Source of the DNA: Oscillospiraceae bacterium
GTDB lineage: Bacteria; Bacillota; Clostridia; Oscillospirales; CAG-272
Assembly (NCBI GenBank): GCA_015064785.1
Contig: SVRM01000015.1
Coordinates: 1-48,336 of the forward strand
Direction: 5' to 3'
Length of the DNA: 48,336 nt
Made by a program: the position numbers and the translations under genes. Positions 26,070 to 34,894 of this stretch are shown here, piece by piece (position 1 is the first letter of the stretch; every line of letters starts with the position of its first letter). The notes under the pieces are model-generated. The model was not told the origin of the DNA. It worked only from the letters and a program-made list of their open reading frames with translations, and made no database searches.

Positions 26070-27575
26070 TCATCGGATGATATATACCTTTGCGTTTTTG
26101 TCGCCGAAAACTTCCGTAATTTTCTCCTCTGCCCGGTCATCAAAGACGAGGTTTTCCGGCTCCGCGATTTCGTTGCCGCCGTACTGACCGATTCTGCCGC
26201 CCGCGTACTGGATGTAGGTGTTGTCGTGCATGACAGGACAGCTGGCATCGGATTCCGCCACCAGATGCAGCATCCGGTATGCCGCTCGGTCAAAAATGTT
26301 GTCGTGAACGGTGTAGTTGGATGCTTTGTTGGTATAGCTCCAGCCCTTGATATGAGCCGGTGTGTGCGTGTTGTGCCGCTGCTGACCCCAACCGTATCCG
26401 GAGTAGCGGAGGATGTTGCCGCACATCTCGATGCCGTCCATATAGCTCTCCGTGTCGCCGTTATTCATCTCAAGGAAGTATTCGATGGAGTAAACACAGT
26501 ATTCGATCAGATTGTTCTGATAAAGCACATCGGTCATCGTGATCTTTTTGCCGCCGGTGGTCATCTGATGGGTGATGCCGGCATCGTAGCACTGATAGAT
26601 GTAACAATCCTCGACGGTATAGCCGTCACAGCCGCCGTAGATTTCGATGCCGTTGCCAAAGCGTGTGACCGTGCCGCGTCCACCCTCGGGATAGTTGGGA
26701 TCGGTGCCGGCATAATGCTGGATGGTACCGCCAATCCAGCCGATCTCGCATCCGCTGACATGCAGACCGCGCACGCATCCGCCGCCTGCCGTGATGGCAT
26801 GATGACCGATGTATTTCAGGCACAGATTGTCGATTCTGACGTCGGGTTTGGAACCGACGACAAACATGGGACGCTTCGTCGCGGCTTCAATGGAGCCAAA
26901 CACCTCAGCCGGATTGCCTCTGTCACAGCGCAGATAAAGATCACCAAGACTCTCTTCATTGACAACGGGAATCGGGAAATTCTGTCCCTTGGAGGGAGCA
27001 GTTGTGAGCGTATCCTCAAAATGCCAGTAAATATCGAGGTCGCGCACCATCTCACAGCGCATATCAAAGAGCTTTGCCTCGTCATTGCGGCAGACGAATC
27101 TTCCGCCGATGTAGGAGGGGATGAGCTTGACGGAATGCGCCTCCCCATGATTGAACACCAGCGTTCCGGGATCGAGAATCTTCTCGCCCCACTTCCAGAT
27201 GTGATGCTCCGCATCGGTCAGCGTCCACAACGCCGGATCGTCAAGTCCTCTGTTCCAGCCATAGAACTTCGGCTTTTCGCCTGTTCCGTATGCGCCGTAG
27301 GAAACCCCGGCACAGGTGATGACCTTGCCGCGGAACAAATCTCCCCGGCGGAACAGTACCCCATCCCCGACAGAAAGCGCCGCCGTTGAAACCTTTTCCA
27401 GTGTTTTCCATGCAGTGTCGGGGGTCAGACCGTCGTTGCTATCATCACCGGCATTGCTGACATAGTATGTCTTGCCTCGGATGACAAGCCGGTCGGGTAA
27501 ATCGCGGATTTGCTGTCTGCGTGCATCACACAGCATATCAATTTGTCTGAGATATGTTTCTGTTGCAGTTACCAT
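26070..27575 (-). CDS. Right-handed parallel beta-helix protein
   Basis: A 501-residue protein with no signal peptide. The opening KTYYVSNAGDDSNDGLTPDTAWKTLEKVS is the standard N-cap of pectin-lyase-fold proteins, followed by about ten short beta-helix turns (GIEIYGGCDGYTVEDCYIYQC, GIEMCGNILRYSGYG, NYTVHDNIFDR). Such folds are polysaccharide lyases or glycoside hydrolases (PL1/PL9/GH28-like), but I cannot identify catalytic residues. GAGGAA precedes the start. It has its own extended -10 promoter and shares a terminator with the SBP-2 operon. The lack of export suggests it acts on imported oligosaccharides. Confidence 0.8.
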   Translation of the reverse strand: MVTATETYLRQIDMLCDARRQQIRDLPDRLVIRGKTYYVSNAGDDSNDGLTPDTAWKTLEKVSTAALSVGDGVLFRRGDLFRGKVITCAGVSYGAYGTGEKPKFYGWNRGLDDPALWTLTDAEHHIWKWGEKILDPGTLVFNHGEAHSVKLIPSYIGGRFVCRNDEAKLFDMRCEMVRDLDIYWHFEDTLTTAPSKGQNFPIPVVNEESLGDLYLRCDRGNPAEVFGSIEAATKRPMFVVGSKPDVRIDNLCLKYIGHHAITAGGGCVRGLHVSGCEIGWIGGTIQHYAGTDPNYPEGGRGTVTRFGNGIEIYGGCDGYTVEDCYIYQCYDAGITHQMTTGGKKITMTDVLYQNNLIEYCVYSIEYFLEMNNGDTESYMDGIEMCGNILRYSGYGWGQQRHNTHTPAHIKGWSYTNKASNYTVHDNIFDRAAYRMLHLVAESDASCPVMHDNTYIQYAGGRIGQYGGNEIAEPENLVFDDRAEEKITEVFGDKNAKVYIIR

Positions 27576-27677
27576 TTTTATTCCTCGTTTTTCTGTTCTC
27601 GAAAGTAGTTCGACGTAATGATTCGTTCTATGACATGTTTACAGCACATTATGTACTGTCACTTCAGATCAATAAAT

Positions 27678-27686
27678 ATTATAACA
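27678..27686 (-). promoter_or_regulatory. Extended -10 promoter of beta-helix gene
   Basis: On the minus strand TGTTATAAT (27686-27678) matches TGnTATAAT; the -35 region (TGGATT at 17 bases) is poor. Start near 27671, about 95 bases before the gene. The 27576-27789 spacer shows no further gene. Confidence 0.55.
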
Positions 27687-27789
27687 GAATCATGACGAAA
27701 AATCCATAGTTTTGACAAAATTGTTTGTCTCCGGATAGTTGGGATGCAGCCGGTATTTTGTATATATTGCGCCGCTGAACAAATCCCGT

Positions 27790-30219
27790 TTATTCATTGA
27801 GATAAATCCACACACGCGAATCGATGATTTTCGTTGTCTCCTCCAAGGTCCGCGCGTCGTTTGCCCAGTAGGAGAGCTCCTCGTTGACAATTTCACTCAC
27901 CTTGCGATCAACCGCAGTATGAACCTGAACGCGCGTAAAGAAATCCATGATCTGCTGTTTCTTTTCCTCCGTGAAAGAAAAGGTAACATACGTGCTTTCC
28001 GTATCATAAAACAAGCCGTAATCATCCATATACTCCGCCGTTGTACCGATATCAATAAATGAAAATTCCTGGTCAGAACCGCGTTCAAATTCTTCGTACA
28101 TGGAAAGGGAATAATACTGGTAGTCATTTTCATCCAGCATCTTCTGCATGGCAGATACTGTGACAGGCAAAGCGGGACTCGAATCTGCAAGCTGCATGTC
28201 ATCGGAAAGCAAAAATTCCAAAAATGCGATACAGCCGTCCGCCTGATCGGTGGATGCCAGCACTGCGGGGAAGTAGTTTTCTATTTTGCTGTCCAGCACA
28301 ATCCGATCTGTTTGGGTACCGGGATAACCGTACAGCATGTATTCCGCATCACCAAACAACATATCGAGAATCGTGAAGTGTGTCACATCATTGATCGCAG
28401 TCTCAGCAAACAGGACGCCGCCGTCGCGCAGACGTCTCGGGAACACGCCTGTAGAAATCCGGCAGGCAACCGCGTTGAACTGTGTTCCGCCGGCATGGAC
28501 ATCGACATGTGAATCCAGCCAACGCATGAATTCCACTGCATTGCGGAATTTTTCGGAATCAAACGACGCACGCATTTCCTCCTCATGGACAAAATCGGCA
28601 AGTGTACTGTAGTACATCGTTTCAGCGAGAGCCGACATTTCATATTCCAAAGGCAGCTTCTGACCGTTGACAGTCCGATAGCCGTCGACCGTACCGGAAA
28701 AGGTCGGTGCCATCAATACAGCGCCCTCCCCAAGTGAATCACGCAGATCATACAACGCATCCCATGTCAGCGCATCCTGTGCGACAATTCCTTCTTTTGC
28801 GGCAAGTGCCGTAAAGGCGAACGTCAGCGGAAATGTATAGACTGCACCGTTTTTCTGTTGTTCGGATTGGAAAATACCGCCGAGCAGATGATGACCGGCA
28901 AGCGCCGAAAGATCCAGAAAAGCATTTTTGTCATAATAAGCGGTATAATAACCGTCGTTGGGCAGTATCAGCATATCGGTACCGCTGGGATCGAGCAGCA
29001 GCTGCTGAATGTTCTCATCATAGTTCATATCCTGATTGACATCCAAATCAACACGGTAGGTGTCACTCTGCATGTTGAATGCATGAACCGCTTCGTTCAG
29101 CCAGCCAATTTTGTCGAGGAACGCATTGACACGTATCACCTCTTTGTCTGCTTTCACCTGTGTTTCGGAGACGGAAATCATGGTGTAAGTGGTTTCACTG
29201 CGTCCGTGATTCCGTTCTGTCTGTGCGACAACAAATGCATTTTCGTGCAGCGCCCAAATCCCATTGAAAACATCCAGCGAATTGACATCAATACCAACCT
29301 CACTCCACTCCAGCCTTGTTGTCAGTGTTCCGTCTGCGTGATATTGCAGAATTCCAACCTCGGTGGAAATATAGGTGTTATGATTTTGGTCATAGATGAT
29401 CTTATCACGAGAAATATAGTTCGGAAGCGACAGTGTATCTGCCCGGCACGTCATCTGCTTCAGATCCAGAACAAAGCGCTCCTTGGTTCGGAATCCATCA
29501 TTGTAGTAATACTGACCATCCCCGATGTAATGTTGATAAGCAATTCCAATTCTATTTTCAACCATCGCCGATACATCAACTTCCTGCTGCAAGGTCAGTG
29601 ATTCATCATAAATATACAGATTGCTATTGTTGATCAACAGTATCTGAAATACTCCGTCCTCTGTTTTCATACATTCATGGATGTTTCTGAAATAAACTCC
29701 GTGCAGACGGGGAAGCTGAACATACTCCTGAACCGTTCCGTCTTCTTCTACAATGAAGCATTGAACTGCCGCTCCTTCATATGCTACAAACCATCTGCCG
29801 TCTGACAGCGGATACGCATCCATTGGCAAAAATATATCCTTATTATCGCGTACCAAAGTGGGAATCGGAACAGACGTCTCAGATGCGAGCAGTCCGTTGT
29901 CCGCAAACGAAGCAGCTTGCAGCTGTCTGTCATCGCCCGCCGCAACATCGTACAGAATGACAAACTGATCCCCGCTGACACGCGCTTGTCCGGATCCGCC
30001 CGGAACGGTAATCAATTCGGTAATGGAATACCGCCGTTCCGGTACCGTTTCGCCAACGCCGGCATCATTCGCCGACGCTCCGTCAGGAGCATCTCCCACG
30101 GAAGCATCTGCATCAGTTTTCGGCAGCGGTGTATCTGAATACGGATTGCGGTCTGTTGAAACCTGACAACTGCACAACAGCACCATCACAGAAAGCAGAA
30201 TACATAATAATTTTCTCAT
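27790..30219 (-). CDS. Propeller-SBP fusion lipoprotein
   Basis: An 809-residue lipoprotein (lipobox LCSC, Cys18) in two parts. Residues about 40-375 are repeated beta strands of a propeller (YDVAAGDDRQLQAASF, LSDGRWFVAYEGAAVQCFIV, LLINNSNLYIYDESLTL, NTYISTEVGILQYHADG). Residues about 375-805 are an SBP-type binding module (VIRVNAFLDKIGWLNEAVHAFNMQ, DMLILPNDGYYTAY, FPLTFAFTALAAKEG, ACRISTGVFPRRLRDGGVLFAETAI). AAGGAG precedes ATG 30219; the frame opening at 30249 has no site. It follows the ECF-linked genes on the same strand. The propeller may gate or recognise the ligand before handing it to the SBP part. Confidence 0.8.
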   Translation of the reverse strand: MRKLLCILLSVMVLLCSCQVSTDRNPYSDTPLPKTDADASVGDAPDGASANDAGVGETVPERRYSITELITVPGGSGQARVSGDQFVILYDVAAGDDRQLQAASFADNGLLASETSVPIPTLVRDNKDIFLPMDAYPLSDGRWFVAYEGAAVQCFIVEEDGTVQEYVQLPRLHGVYFRNIHECMKTEDGVFQILLINNSNLYIYDESLTLQQEVDVSAMVENRIGIAYQHYIGDGQYYYNDGFRTKERFVLDLKQMTCRADTLSLPNYISRDKIIYDQNHNTYISTEVGILQYHADGTLTTRLEWSEVGIDVNSLDVFNGIWALHENAFVVAQTERNHGRSETTYTMISVSETQVKADKEVIRVNAFLDKIGWLNEAVHAFNMQSDTYRVDLDVNQDMNYDENIQQLLLDPSGTDMLILPNDGYYTAYYDKNAFLDLSALAGHHLLGGIFQSEQQKNGAVYTFPLTFAFTALAAKEGIVAQDALTWDALYDLRDSLGEGAVLMAPTFSGTVDGYRTVNGQKLPLEYEMSALAETMYYSTLADFVHEEEMRASFDSEKFRNAVEFMRWLDSHVDVHAGGTQFNAVACRISTGVFPRRLRDGGVLFAETAINDVTHFTILDMLFGDAEYMLYGYPGTQTDRIVLDSKIENYFPAVLASTDQADGCIAFLEFLLSDDMQLADSSPALPVTVSAMQKMLDENDYQYYSLSMYEEFERGSDQEFSFIDIGTTAEYMDDYGLFYDTESTYVTFSFTEEKKQQIMDFFTRVQVHTAVDRKVSEIVNEELSYWANDARTLEETTKIIDSRVWIYLNE

Positions 30220-30263
30220 GGGAGAGGCTCCTTCCTTACACTTGTTCAAATGATACGCAAAGA

Positions 30264-30274
30264 ATTATATTATA
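30264..30274 (-). promoter_or_regulatory. Possible -10 site of propeller-SBP gene
   Basis: Two overlapping TATAAT hexamers on the minus strand (30274-30269 and 30269-30264), the first sharing bases with the stop of the upstream Cys-rich gene. A weak TTGTAT lies 18 bases upstream. Start near 30262. Confidence 0.4.
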
Positions 30275-30620
30275 AAGGTTTTTGAATGCCACATACAACG
30301 CAGTAATATCTTCCGTTTGCAGAATTCTGCGCAAAGTTCACATGATTGTATTTTCTTGTCGTCGTTTCATCATAATAAACAGTGTGGCAGCTTGTACATT
30401 TTGTCAGTTCTGTCAGAATTTCTTGTTCGTAGCATACATTAGCAGAACCAATTATTACCTGTGGCCCCATAGGGGTATTGGGATAAGTTGTCACAACCGT
30501 ATACTTTCCACACTCATGGCAGAGTGTTCCTGTTGCTGCCGCCCCAACCATCAACGCCATCGGCGCAAGGCAGAGAACAAGGGCAGTAATCATCGCAAGA
30601 ATTCGTTTTGTTGTTTTCAT
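30270..30620 (-). CDS. Small secreted Cys-rich (zinc-ribbon-like) protein
   Basis: A 116-residue protein with an N-terminal signal peptide (about 1-28, ending VGAAA) and six Cys in three pairs: CHECG, CTSCH and CVVCG, plus a single Cys in between. The spacing suggests one or two zinc ribbons or, outside the cell, disulfide bonds. AAAGGAAA precedes the start. It has its own promoter with a 14-bp dyad across the -35. I do not recognise the family. Its place between the ECF operon and the propeller-SBP gene suggests an envelope-stress or surface role, by position only. Confidence 0.65.
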   Translation of the reverse strand: MKTTKRILAMITALVLCLAPMALMVGAAATGTLCHECGKYTVVTTYPNTPMGPQVIIGSANVCYEQEILTELTKCTSCHTVYYDETTTRKYNHVNFAQNSANGRYYCVVCGIQKPL

Positions 30621-30637
30621 GATGGGTTTCCTTTCTA

Positions 30638-30666
30638 ATTATATAGTATTTTTTTGTACATGACAT
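30638..30666 (-). promoter_or_regulatory. Promoter of Cys-rich secreted gene
   Basis: On the minus strand ATGTCA (30666-30661), 17 bases, TATAAT (30643-30638). The -35 hexamer lies inside one arm of the dyad at 30658-30697. Confidence 0.6.
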
Positions 30667-30697
30667 GAACAATATGTAAACACTGTTCATGTCATGT
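30658..30697. repeat. 14-bp inverted repeat, operator-like
   Basis: ACATGACATGAACA (30658-30671) and TGTTCATGTCATGT (30684-30697) are perfect complements, 12 bases apart. T-runs are on the wrong side for a terminator on the minus strand. The arm nearest the gene covers its -35 box, so an operator is more likely than a terminator. Confidence 0.6.
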
Positions 30698-30735
30698 TTT
30701 CTGGTTCATCCGTTGATACCGGATGATGTTCGCCG

Positions 30736-31152
30736 TCAGTTAGACGGACAAATTTTGGTGGTCGACGTCGAATCGGTTTCACTTCCACCGCTTCCGTATG
30801 CTGTTACCCGGAATATTGCTTTATATTCCGTACCTTTCACAGCATCGAAAGAGACTTCTACCGAAAACGTGTTCGAGGTCGTCTTCGTTTCGCTGTCTAC
30901 AAATACCCATGAGTTTCCGACTTTTCTGTAGACATACAGTGTGCCGGTGATTTCGGAAGTTACTCCCAAAATCCGATCGACAGTTCCTGTTGCAGTTCCT
31001 GTCGTTCCGGAAAATGCAATATGTACATCCATGTCGTTCATATATTCCCAACATGGAACAATACTGGTTCCGGGGTCAGTTATTGCCGCAGAGATTGTCA
31101 TCGGCATCAGCATTGTGATGCACAGCACAAAAACCATTATCATTCTCTTCAT
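30736..31152 (-). CDS. Small secreted beta-rich protein
   Basis: A 138-residue protein with signal peptide (about 1-23, SAA-type cleavage) and a mature part of about 115 residues with alternating strands (VHIAFSGTTGTATGTVD, EITGTLYVYRKVGNSWVFVD, AIFRVTAYGSGGSETDS). It resembles small secreted proteins that accompany ECF sigma operons in gut Clostridia, with W near the start, an ITGTLxLY strand and a Thr/Ser-rich end. Start 31152 has AAAGGAGG seven bases upstream; a frame opening at 31173 contains that site. Function unknown. Confidence 0.65.
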   Translation of the reverse strand: MKRMIMVFVLCITMLMPMTISAAITDPGTSIVPCWEYMNDMDVHIAFSGTTGTATGTVDRILGVTSEITGTLYVYRKVGNSWVFVDSETKTTSNTFSVEVSFDAVKGTEYKAIFRVTAYGSGGSETDSTSTTKICPSN

Positions 31153-31180
31153 GATGATTCCTCCTTTCTCCATAAATTTG

Positions 31181-31210
31181 GTTTCACTATATATAACGGA
31201 CGTTTTTCAA
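31181..31210 (-). promoter_or_regulatory. Candidate ECF-type promoter of secreted gene
   Basis: On the minus strand, TTGAAAAACG followed by TCCGTTATATATAG lies about 30-58 bases before the start of the small secreted gene. There is no TTGACA at 17 bases from TATATA, so a sigma-A site is poor. A GAAAAAC-type -35 with CGT near -10 is what ECF factors often use. This is a guess from a single copy. Confidence 0.35.
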
Positions 31211-31265
31211 AAATCTAACGCAATTTTTGGAAAAAATTTGAAAAATTTTTTCAGAAATTTTTCTG

Positions 31266-31299
31266 ACAAAAAAACAGCGGGGATTTTCATCCCCACTGT
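31266..31299 (-). terminator. Terminator of ECF/DUF4367 pair
   Basis: On the minus strand CAGTGGGGAT pairs with ATCCCCGCTG across a GAAA loop, followed by seven T. It lies just after the anti-sigma-like gene, so the secreted gene beyond it needs its own promoter. Confidence 0.85.
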
Positions 31300-31303
31300 G
31301 TCG

Positions 31304-32020
31304 TTATTGAACGCTTTGCGCTATGGATAACAATGTTTCCAAATTCAGATTGTTTCCGGATATAGAGTATGCATATTGACCATCATGCCAAAGAATTGTT
31401 ATAACCGTTACACTGTGTGTTTCAAATATTGTGTAGATACCGTCGTATTGGTTGATTTCAATTTCATACATGTCTGTGTTCTCGTTAGACAGCAATGTAT
31501 TATAATCATCCAACACACGCTGTTTATATATTATCATTTCTGTGGTATTTTCATATTCAATAACATATCCAGTCGCATTTTTCAGTATTTCTTTCCGTTT
31601 GAAATCAGAATCAACAACAGGTTCCTTGTATTCCAGAATTTCCGTCAGCAACGGTATATCATGTTCTGTAGTAATCTGTACCGCGATTTTCGTTTCATAC
31701 CATTGCGTCAAAAACTCCCAAACTGCACTTCGGACGGCTTCCACACCCATCATGCATGTGAAACCGACAGAGGTGATAATCAGGAAAATCAGCGCCGCGC
31801 ATTTCAGCAGTTCCTTGACCGGATGGGAACGCGTTTGTGCCCCGGCACGGTCGGTTTCCCGATTCAGCCGCTTCCATATGCGGCGATCTGCCCTTGGAGA
31901 TAACTGCATCTGCGGAATATCCGATGCTGACAGAACCGACGCAAAATCACTGCTGTCAGCCGCCGCCATAGCCGCATACAGCAGAATATCCATTTTGTCT
32001 GTTTTCACTGGATTATTCAT
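31304..32020 (-). CDS. DUF4367-type anti-sigma-like membrane protein
   Basis: A 238-residue protein with a cytosolic N-terminal part (about 1-70), one membrane helix (about 72-90, CAALIFLIITSVGFTCMMG) and an outer domain of about 145 residues. The end, TILWHDGQYAYSISGNNLNLETLLSIAQSV, is the hallmark of DUF4367, a domain found outside the membrane in proteins paired with ECF sigma factors. It overlaps the sigma gene by eight bases. It probably binds and restrains that sigma factor. The signal sensed is unknown. Confidence 0.8.
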   Translation of the reverse strand: MNNPVKTDKMDILLYAAMAAADSSDFASVLSASDIPQMQLSPRADRRIWKRLNRETDRAGAQTRSHPVKELLKCAALIFLIITSVGFTCMMGVEAVRSAVWEFLTQWYETKIAVQITTEHDIPLLTEILEYKEPVVDSDFKRKEILKNATGYVIEYENTTEMIIYKQRVLDDYNTLLSNENTDMYEIEINQYDGIYTIFETHSVTVITILWHDGQYAYSISGNNLNLETLLSIAQSVQ

Positions 32021-32588
32021 AAAAGTCTTCTCCGAGTTCTTTCTGTAATGTTTGCTTCGCTCTGTTTATCAGCGCGCTGACTGCTGAGCCGCTCTTTCCC
32101 AGAATTCCCGCAATTTCTTTGATCCGCATGTTATAGTAATACCGGCATATGACAGCAGAACACTGTTCCTGCGGCAGCTCATTGATCTTCAATAACAGCA
32201 GCTGCATCTGCTCCCGTTCAATACACATTTTTTCGGGAATTCCGGAATCGTCCGGGATTTCATATACGGAAGCATCGCCGTTCTCCCCTTCATAAATGGG
32301 TGCCGACCGTCCTTTGCTCGTTTTCTTCCGCAGAAGATCAATAGCGCGGTGCTTTGTACAGATTTTCAGCCATAAAACAACATCCTCTTTTGTCCTGTTT
32401 TCCAGGGTCTGGATATTGAAATAGGCTTTCAGAAATACATCCTGTACAAGCTCCTCGGCATCCTGCCTGTTATTCACAATACTGTATGCATGGGAATATA
32501 CCATGTTTTTATAGGTTCTGTACAATGCCTCCAGATGATTGCCGTGAACCGCATCCAATACGGTAAGTAAGAAAATCAGTATTTTCAT
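32013..32588 (-). CDS. ECF-type RNA polymerase sigma factor
   Basis: A 191-residue sigma factor: region 2 (about 20-85, AYSIVNNRQDAEELVQDVFLKAY) and region 4 (about 130-185, PQEQCSAVICRYYYNMRIKEIAGILGKSGSAVSALINRAKQTL). GGGGG lies just before ATG 32588. It differs from the factor at 584 (DAEELVQDVF rather than DAEECVNDTY), so they are separate ECF groups. It is transcribed from a sigma-A-like promoter with its partner. Candidate targets are the secreted gene, the Cys-rich gene and the propeller-SBP gene that follow on the same strand. Confidence 0.9.
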   Translation of the reverse strand: MKILIFLLTVLDAVHGNHLEALYRTYKNMVYSHAYSIVNNRQDAEELVQDVFLKAYFNIQTLENRTKEDVVLWLKICTKHRAIDLLRKKTSKGRSAPIYEGENGDASVYEIPDDSGIPEKMCIEREQMQLLLLKINELPQEQCSAVICRYYYNMRIKEIAGILGKSGSAVSALINRAKQTLQKELGEDFYE

Positions 32589-32606
32589 CCGCCCCCTTAC
32601 AGGAAT

Positions 32607-32635
32607 ATTATATCACAGCAGGATTGCGATTGCAA
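32607..32635 (-). promoter_or_regulatory. Promoter of ECF/DUF4367 operon
   Basis: On the minus strand TTGCAA (32635-32630), 17 bases, TGA-TATAAT (32612-32607) with an extended -10. Start near 32600, so the leader is only about 12 bases. Confidence 0.75.
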
Positions 32636-32666
32636 TGATTTTCCGGTGAATTCATTTCTTTGTCCG

Positions 32667-32701
32667 AAAAATTTTCGCAAATTGCAATAGCAATTTGCGA
32701 A
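32667..32701 (-). terminator. Terminator of the seven-gene operon
   Basis: TTCGCAAATTGC (32674-32685) and GCAATTTGCGAA (32690-32701) form a perfect 12-bp stem with a 4-base loop. On the minus strand AATTTTTCGG follows. It lies after the propeller gene at 32765 and before the ECF promoter. Confidence 0.7.
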
Positions 32702-32764
32702 GCAATAATAACACAATGATCAAGCCAGTACTAATGAGATGATACTATCCGAACGTTCCCCGAT

Positions 32765-34879
32765 TCAAGCAAGCTCAAACCGATATACACATGCCAGACG
32801 GTCACGGACGCCGATGGCGACGGATTTTCCGTCCTCCGACCACGCAACGGTATGCGGTTCGTTGGAAGCACCGATCAGTCCCGGCATATCTGCATGGTGA
32901 AAGAAAATCCGACCGTAAAGCGTCAATCCCGTCCGCAGATCGAAGCGGAACACAACACCGAGGTCGTCCGGGTCACCTGACACGCCGATGGCACTTTGTC
33001 CGTCCGGGGAAACGGCAAATGCGTGAACAGCACCGCAAGGACCAACCGCGCCGAGCGAAAATATTGTCCCGTCCGGATGTACCAGCGCAAGCATACTGTC
33101 CCGTGTCCCGACAAGACGGGTGCCGCCGGCAAGTGTGCATTCCGCGCTGGCATAGGCAAGGTGATTGCGTTCCGGTCTGCACGGAAGTGCGATATCACGA
33201 TATTTTTCGGCAAGCACTTCGGGATCCGGATCTGTCCAGTCGGTCACGGTTCTGTCAAGAACTGCACCTGCCCGCAGCGTTACCTGCTCACAGATACCGT
33301 CACGGCGGCGGACAACAGCGGTAACATTGTTTTCAGCGTCAAAAGCAACATCGCAGACTGTACTTTCATACAGCCCCTCCTCCTGCCAGAGCTTTGCCGC
33401 CCAGCAGGATGTATACGGAAGATGCGTTGCATTCATCGCGTTGTCGCCATAGAAGCGTCTGCGCTGCTTTTCGTCAAAATGTGCAGGAAGGGTACGGCGG
33501 AATGCCTCTGAGTCGCGCTGACGCGTCATAGCCGCCCGGGTCTGAAGCTCTTCACCGATGTCATCGGTCAGAATTCTGCCGGTCAGTGCCAGATATCGGT
33601 CATATCCATCCTTCATCGACAGGTAGAACAGCGGATCGTGCGGAAGATCGGTTTTCTCTCCGTCATGTGCGCGCAGATCGGCAAGGCTGACCTGTAAAAC
33701 CGCGGGATGCGCGGTGTTGGCACGGTTTGTATCGTTGGCATACAGCACATCGTCCCGGATAAAGCAGCCAAACGATGCCCGGAAGATGCGGTCGCGCGCA
33801 CCAAGCAGACCGTAGCTTTTGGGTACAGCATCACCATGCGGATCCCATGCACACAGAAGTGCGCCGAGTCCCAGAACCTCACAGAGGTACCAGAGAACAC
33901 CGTGATCGTCAATTGCCATACCCATACATCGGCCGTCCATACCCATCTCATCAACAACTGCCGGCACCAGACGGACACACGATACAACCGTCCCGGTTTC
34001 ATAGTCATACCGCAGGATGTTTTTGCAGGAAAGTGCGGTGAAATACAGTCCGCCGTCCGGATGATTGGCGTAATGCATCAGTTTGTTGTTTGTGCCGCGG
34101 TTGATCAGCTCCGCATGGAACGGAAAATTGTACGGTACATCCTCAATGCACTGTTTTGCGATATTGATTCTGATAAGCCGTCCGGATGCCGTGGTTCCGT
34201 ACAGATTACCGTCCGCACCGGGAATGGTTCGCCACGTACCAAACTCCGTCGCCTGTCCGAAATCGGTCACGCGGCGGGTGGCAAGATCGAAGCGGTATGC
34301 ATGACCGCGGTGATAGCCAAAGAAATAAAACGAATGCGTTGTCGCTTCGTACTGTCCGCCGTAAATGGATTCCCGCTGTACCGGAATGCCGAGATCCTCG
34401 GTTTTTCCGGTCATCGGATCGTACAGCAGGACATTGGAGCCGGGAAATCCCTCCCACGGGTGATCGTAATAGGCAAACGGCATCCAGCGCGGATGTCCGG
34501 GTGCCGCTGCTGTGGTATGGGTCGCAAACAGAATTTTTCCGTCCGGCAAAAAGCTCAGCGATGAATGGATTTTCGATGCACGAATCGCGCGGGGATAGAT
34601 GACAGCGACATCCTCCAGACCGAGAATCCGTTTGCATTCGTTTGTATCGGGCAGATATTCGTACAGCCGCAGATAATACGTATCCAGCGATTCCGCACAG
34701 GCACTGAAATAGTGATGTCCGTCCGGGGAGATGGCATAGTCCCAGCTGGAATTGTGGTTCGGCTCATCAGCCTCCGCCATGCGCACGGTATCCTGTCTGA
34801 TCAGATACAAGAGTTCTTCCGGCAGCGGCGGAAAGGAAGCCATCGCCTGCGCCTGTTTTCTTTTTGCTTCAAATTCCAT
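32765..34879 (-). CDS. Large beta-propeller protein of unknown function
   Basis: A 704-residue protein without signal peptide. It has two groups of propeller blades: about 35-400 (DYAISPDGHHYFSACAESLDTYYLRLYEY, SLSFLPDGKILFATHTT, HPDGGLYFTALSCKNILRYDYETG) and about 575-704 (LVGTRDSMLALVHPDGTIFSLG, VSPDGQSAIGVSGDPDDLGVVFRF), joined by a charged helical region. Blade repeats of SPDG and DYETG types are typical of lyase- or WD40-like folds, but no catalytic motif is clear. CGGAGGA precedes the start. It is the last gene of the operon, 15 bases after the DUF4838 gene, so a shared glycan substrate is likely. Confidence 0.65.
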   Translation of the reverse strand: MEFEAKRKQAQAMASFPPLPEELLYLIRQDTVRMAEADEPNHNSSWDYAISPDGHHYFSACAESLDTYYLRLYEYLPDTNECKRILGLEDVAVIYPRAIRASKIHSSLSFLPDGKILFATHTTAAAPGHPRWMPFAYYDHPWEGFPGSNVLLYDPMTGKTEDLGIPVQRESIYGGQYEATTHSFYFFGYHRGHAYRFDLATRRVTDFGQATEFGTWRTIPGADGNLYGTTASGRLIRINIAKQCIEDVPYNFPFHAELINRGTNNKLMHYANHPDGGLYFTALSCKNILRYDYETGTVVSCVRLVPAVVDEMGMDGRCMGMAIDDHGVLWYLCEVLGLGALLCAWDPHGDAVPKSYGLLGARDRIFRASFGCFIRDDVLYANDTNRANTAHPAVLQVSLADLRAHDGEKTDLPHDPLFYLSMKDGYDRYLALTGRILTDDIGEELQTRAAMTRQRDSEAFRRTLPAHFDEKQRRRFYGDNAMNATHLPYTSCWAAKLWQEEGLYESTVCDVAFDAENNVTAVVRRRDGICEQVTLRAGAVLDRTVTDWTDPDPEVLAEKYRDIALPCRPERNHLAYASAECTLAGGTRLVGTRDSMLALVHPDGTIFSLGAVGPCGAVHAFAVSPDGQSAIGVSGDPDDLGVVFRFDLRTGLTLYGRIFFHHADMPGLIGASNEPHTVAWSEDGKSVAIGVRDRLACVYRFELA

Positions 34880-34894
34880 ATCAGTTCCTCCGGT

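Noticed and set aside
26043..27389. Long plus-strand open frame opposite the beta-helix gene
   Set aside because: It begins inside a terminator and lacks any domain pattern; the opposite strand is clearly a beta-helix protein.
30658..30697. Terminator
   Set aside because: The T-run precedes the stem on the plus strand and is absent after it on the minus strand, and one arm covers a -35 box.
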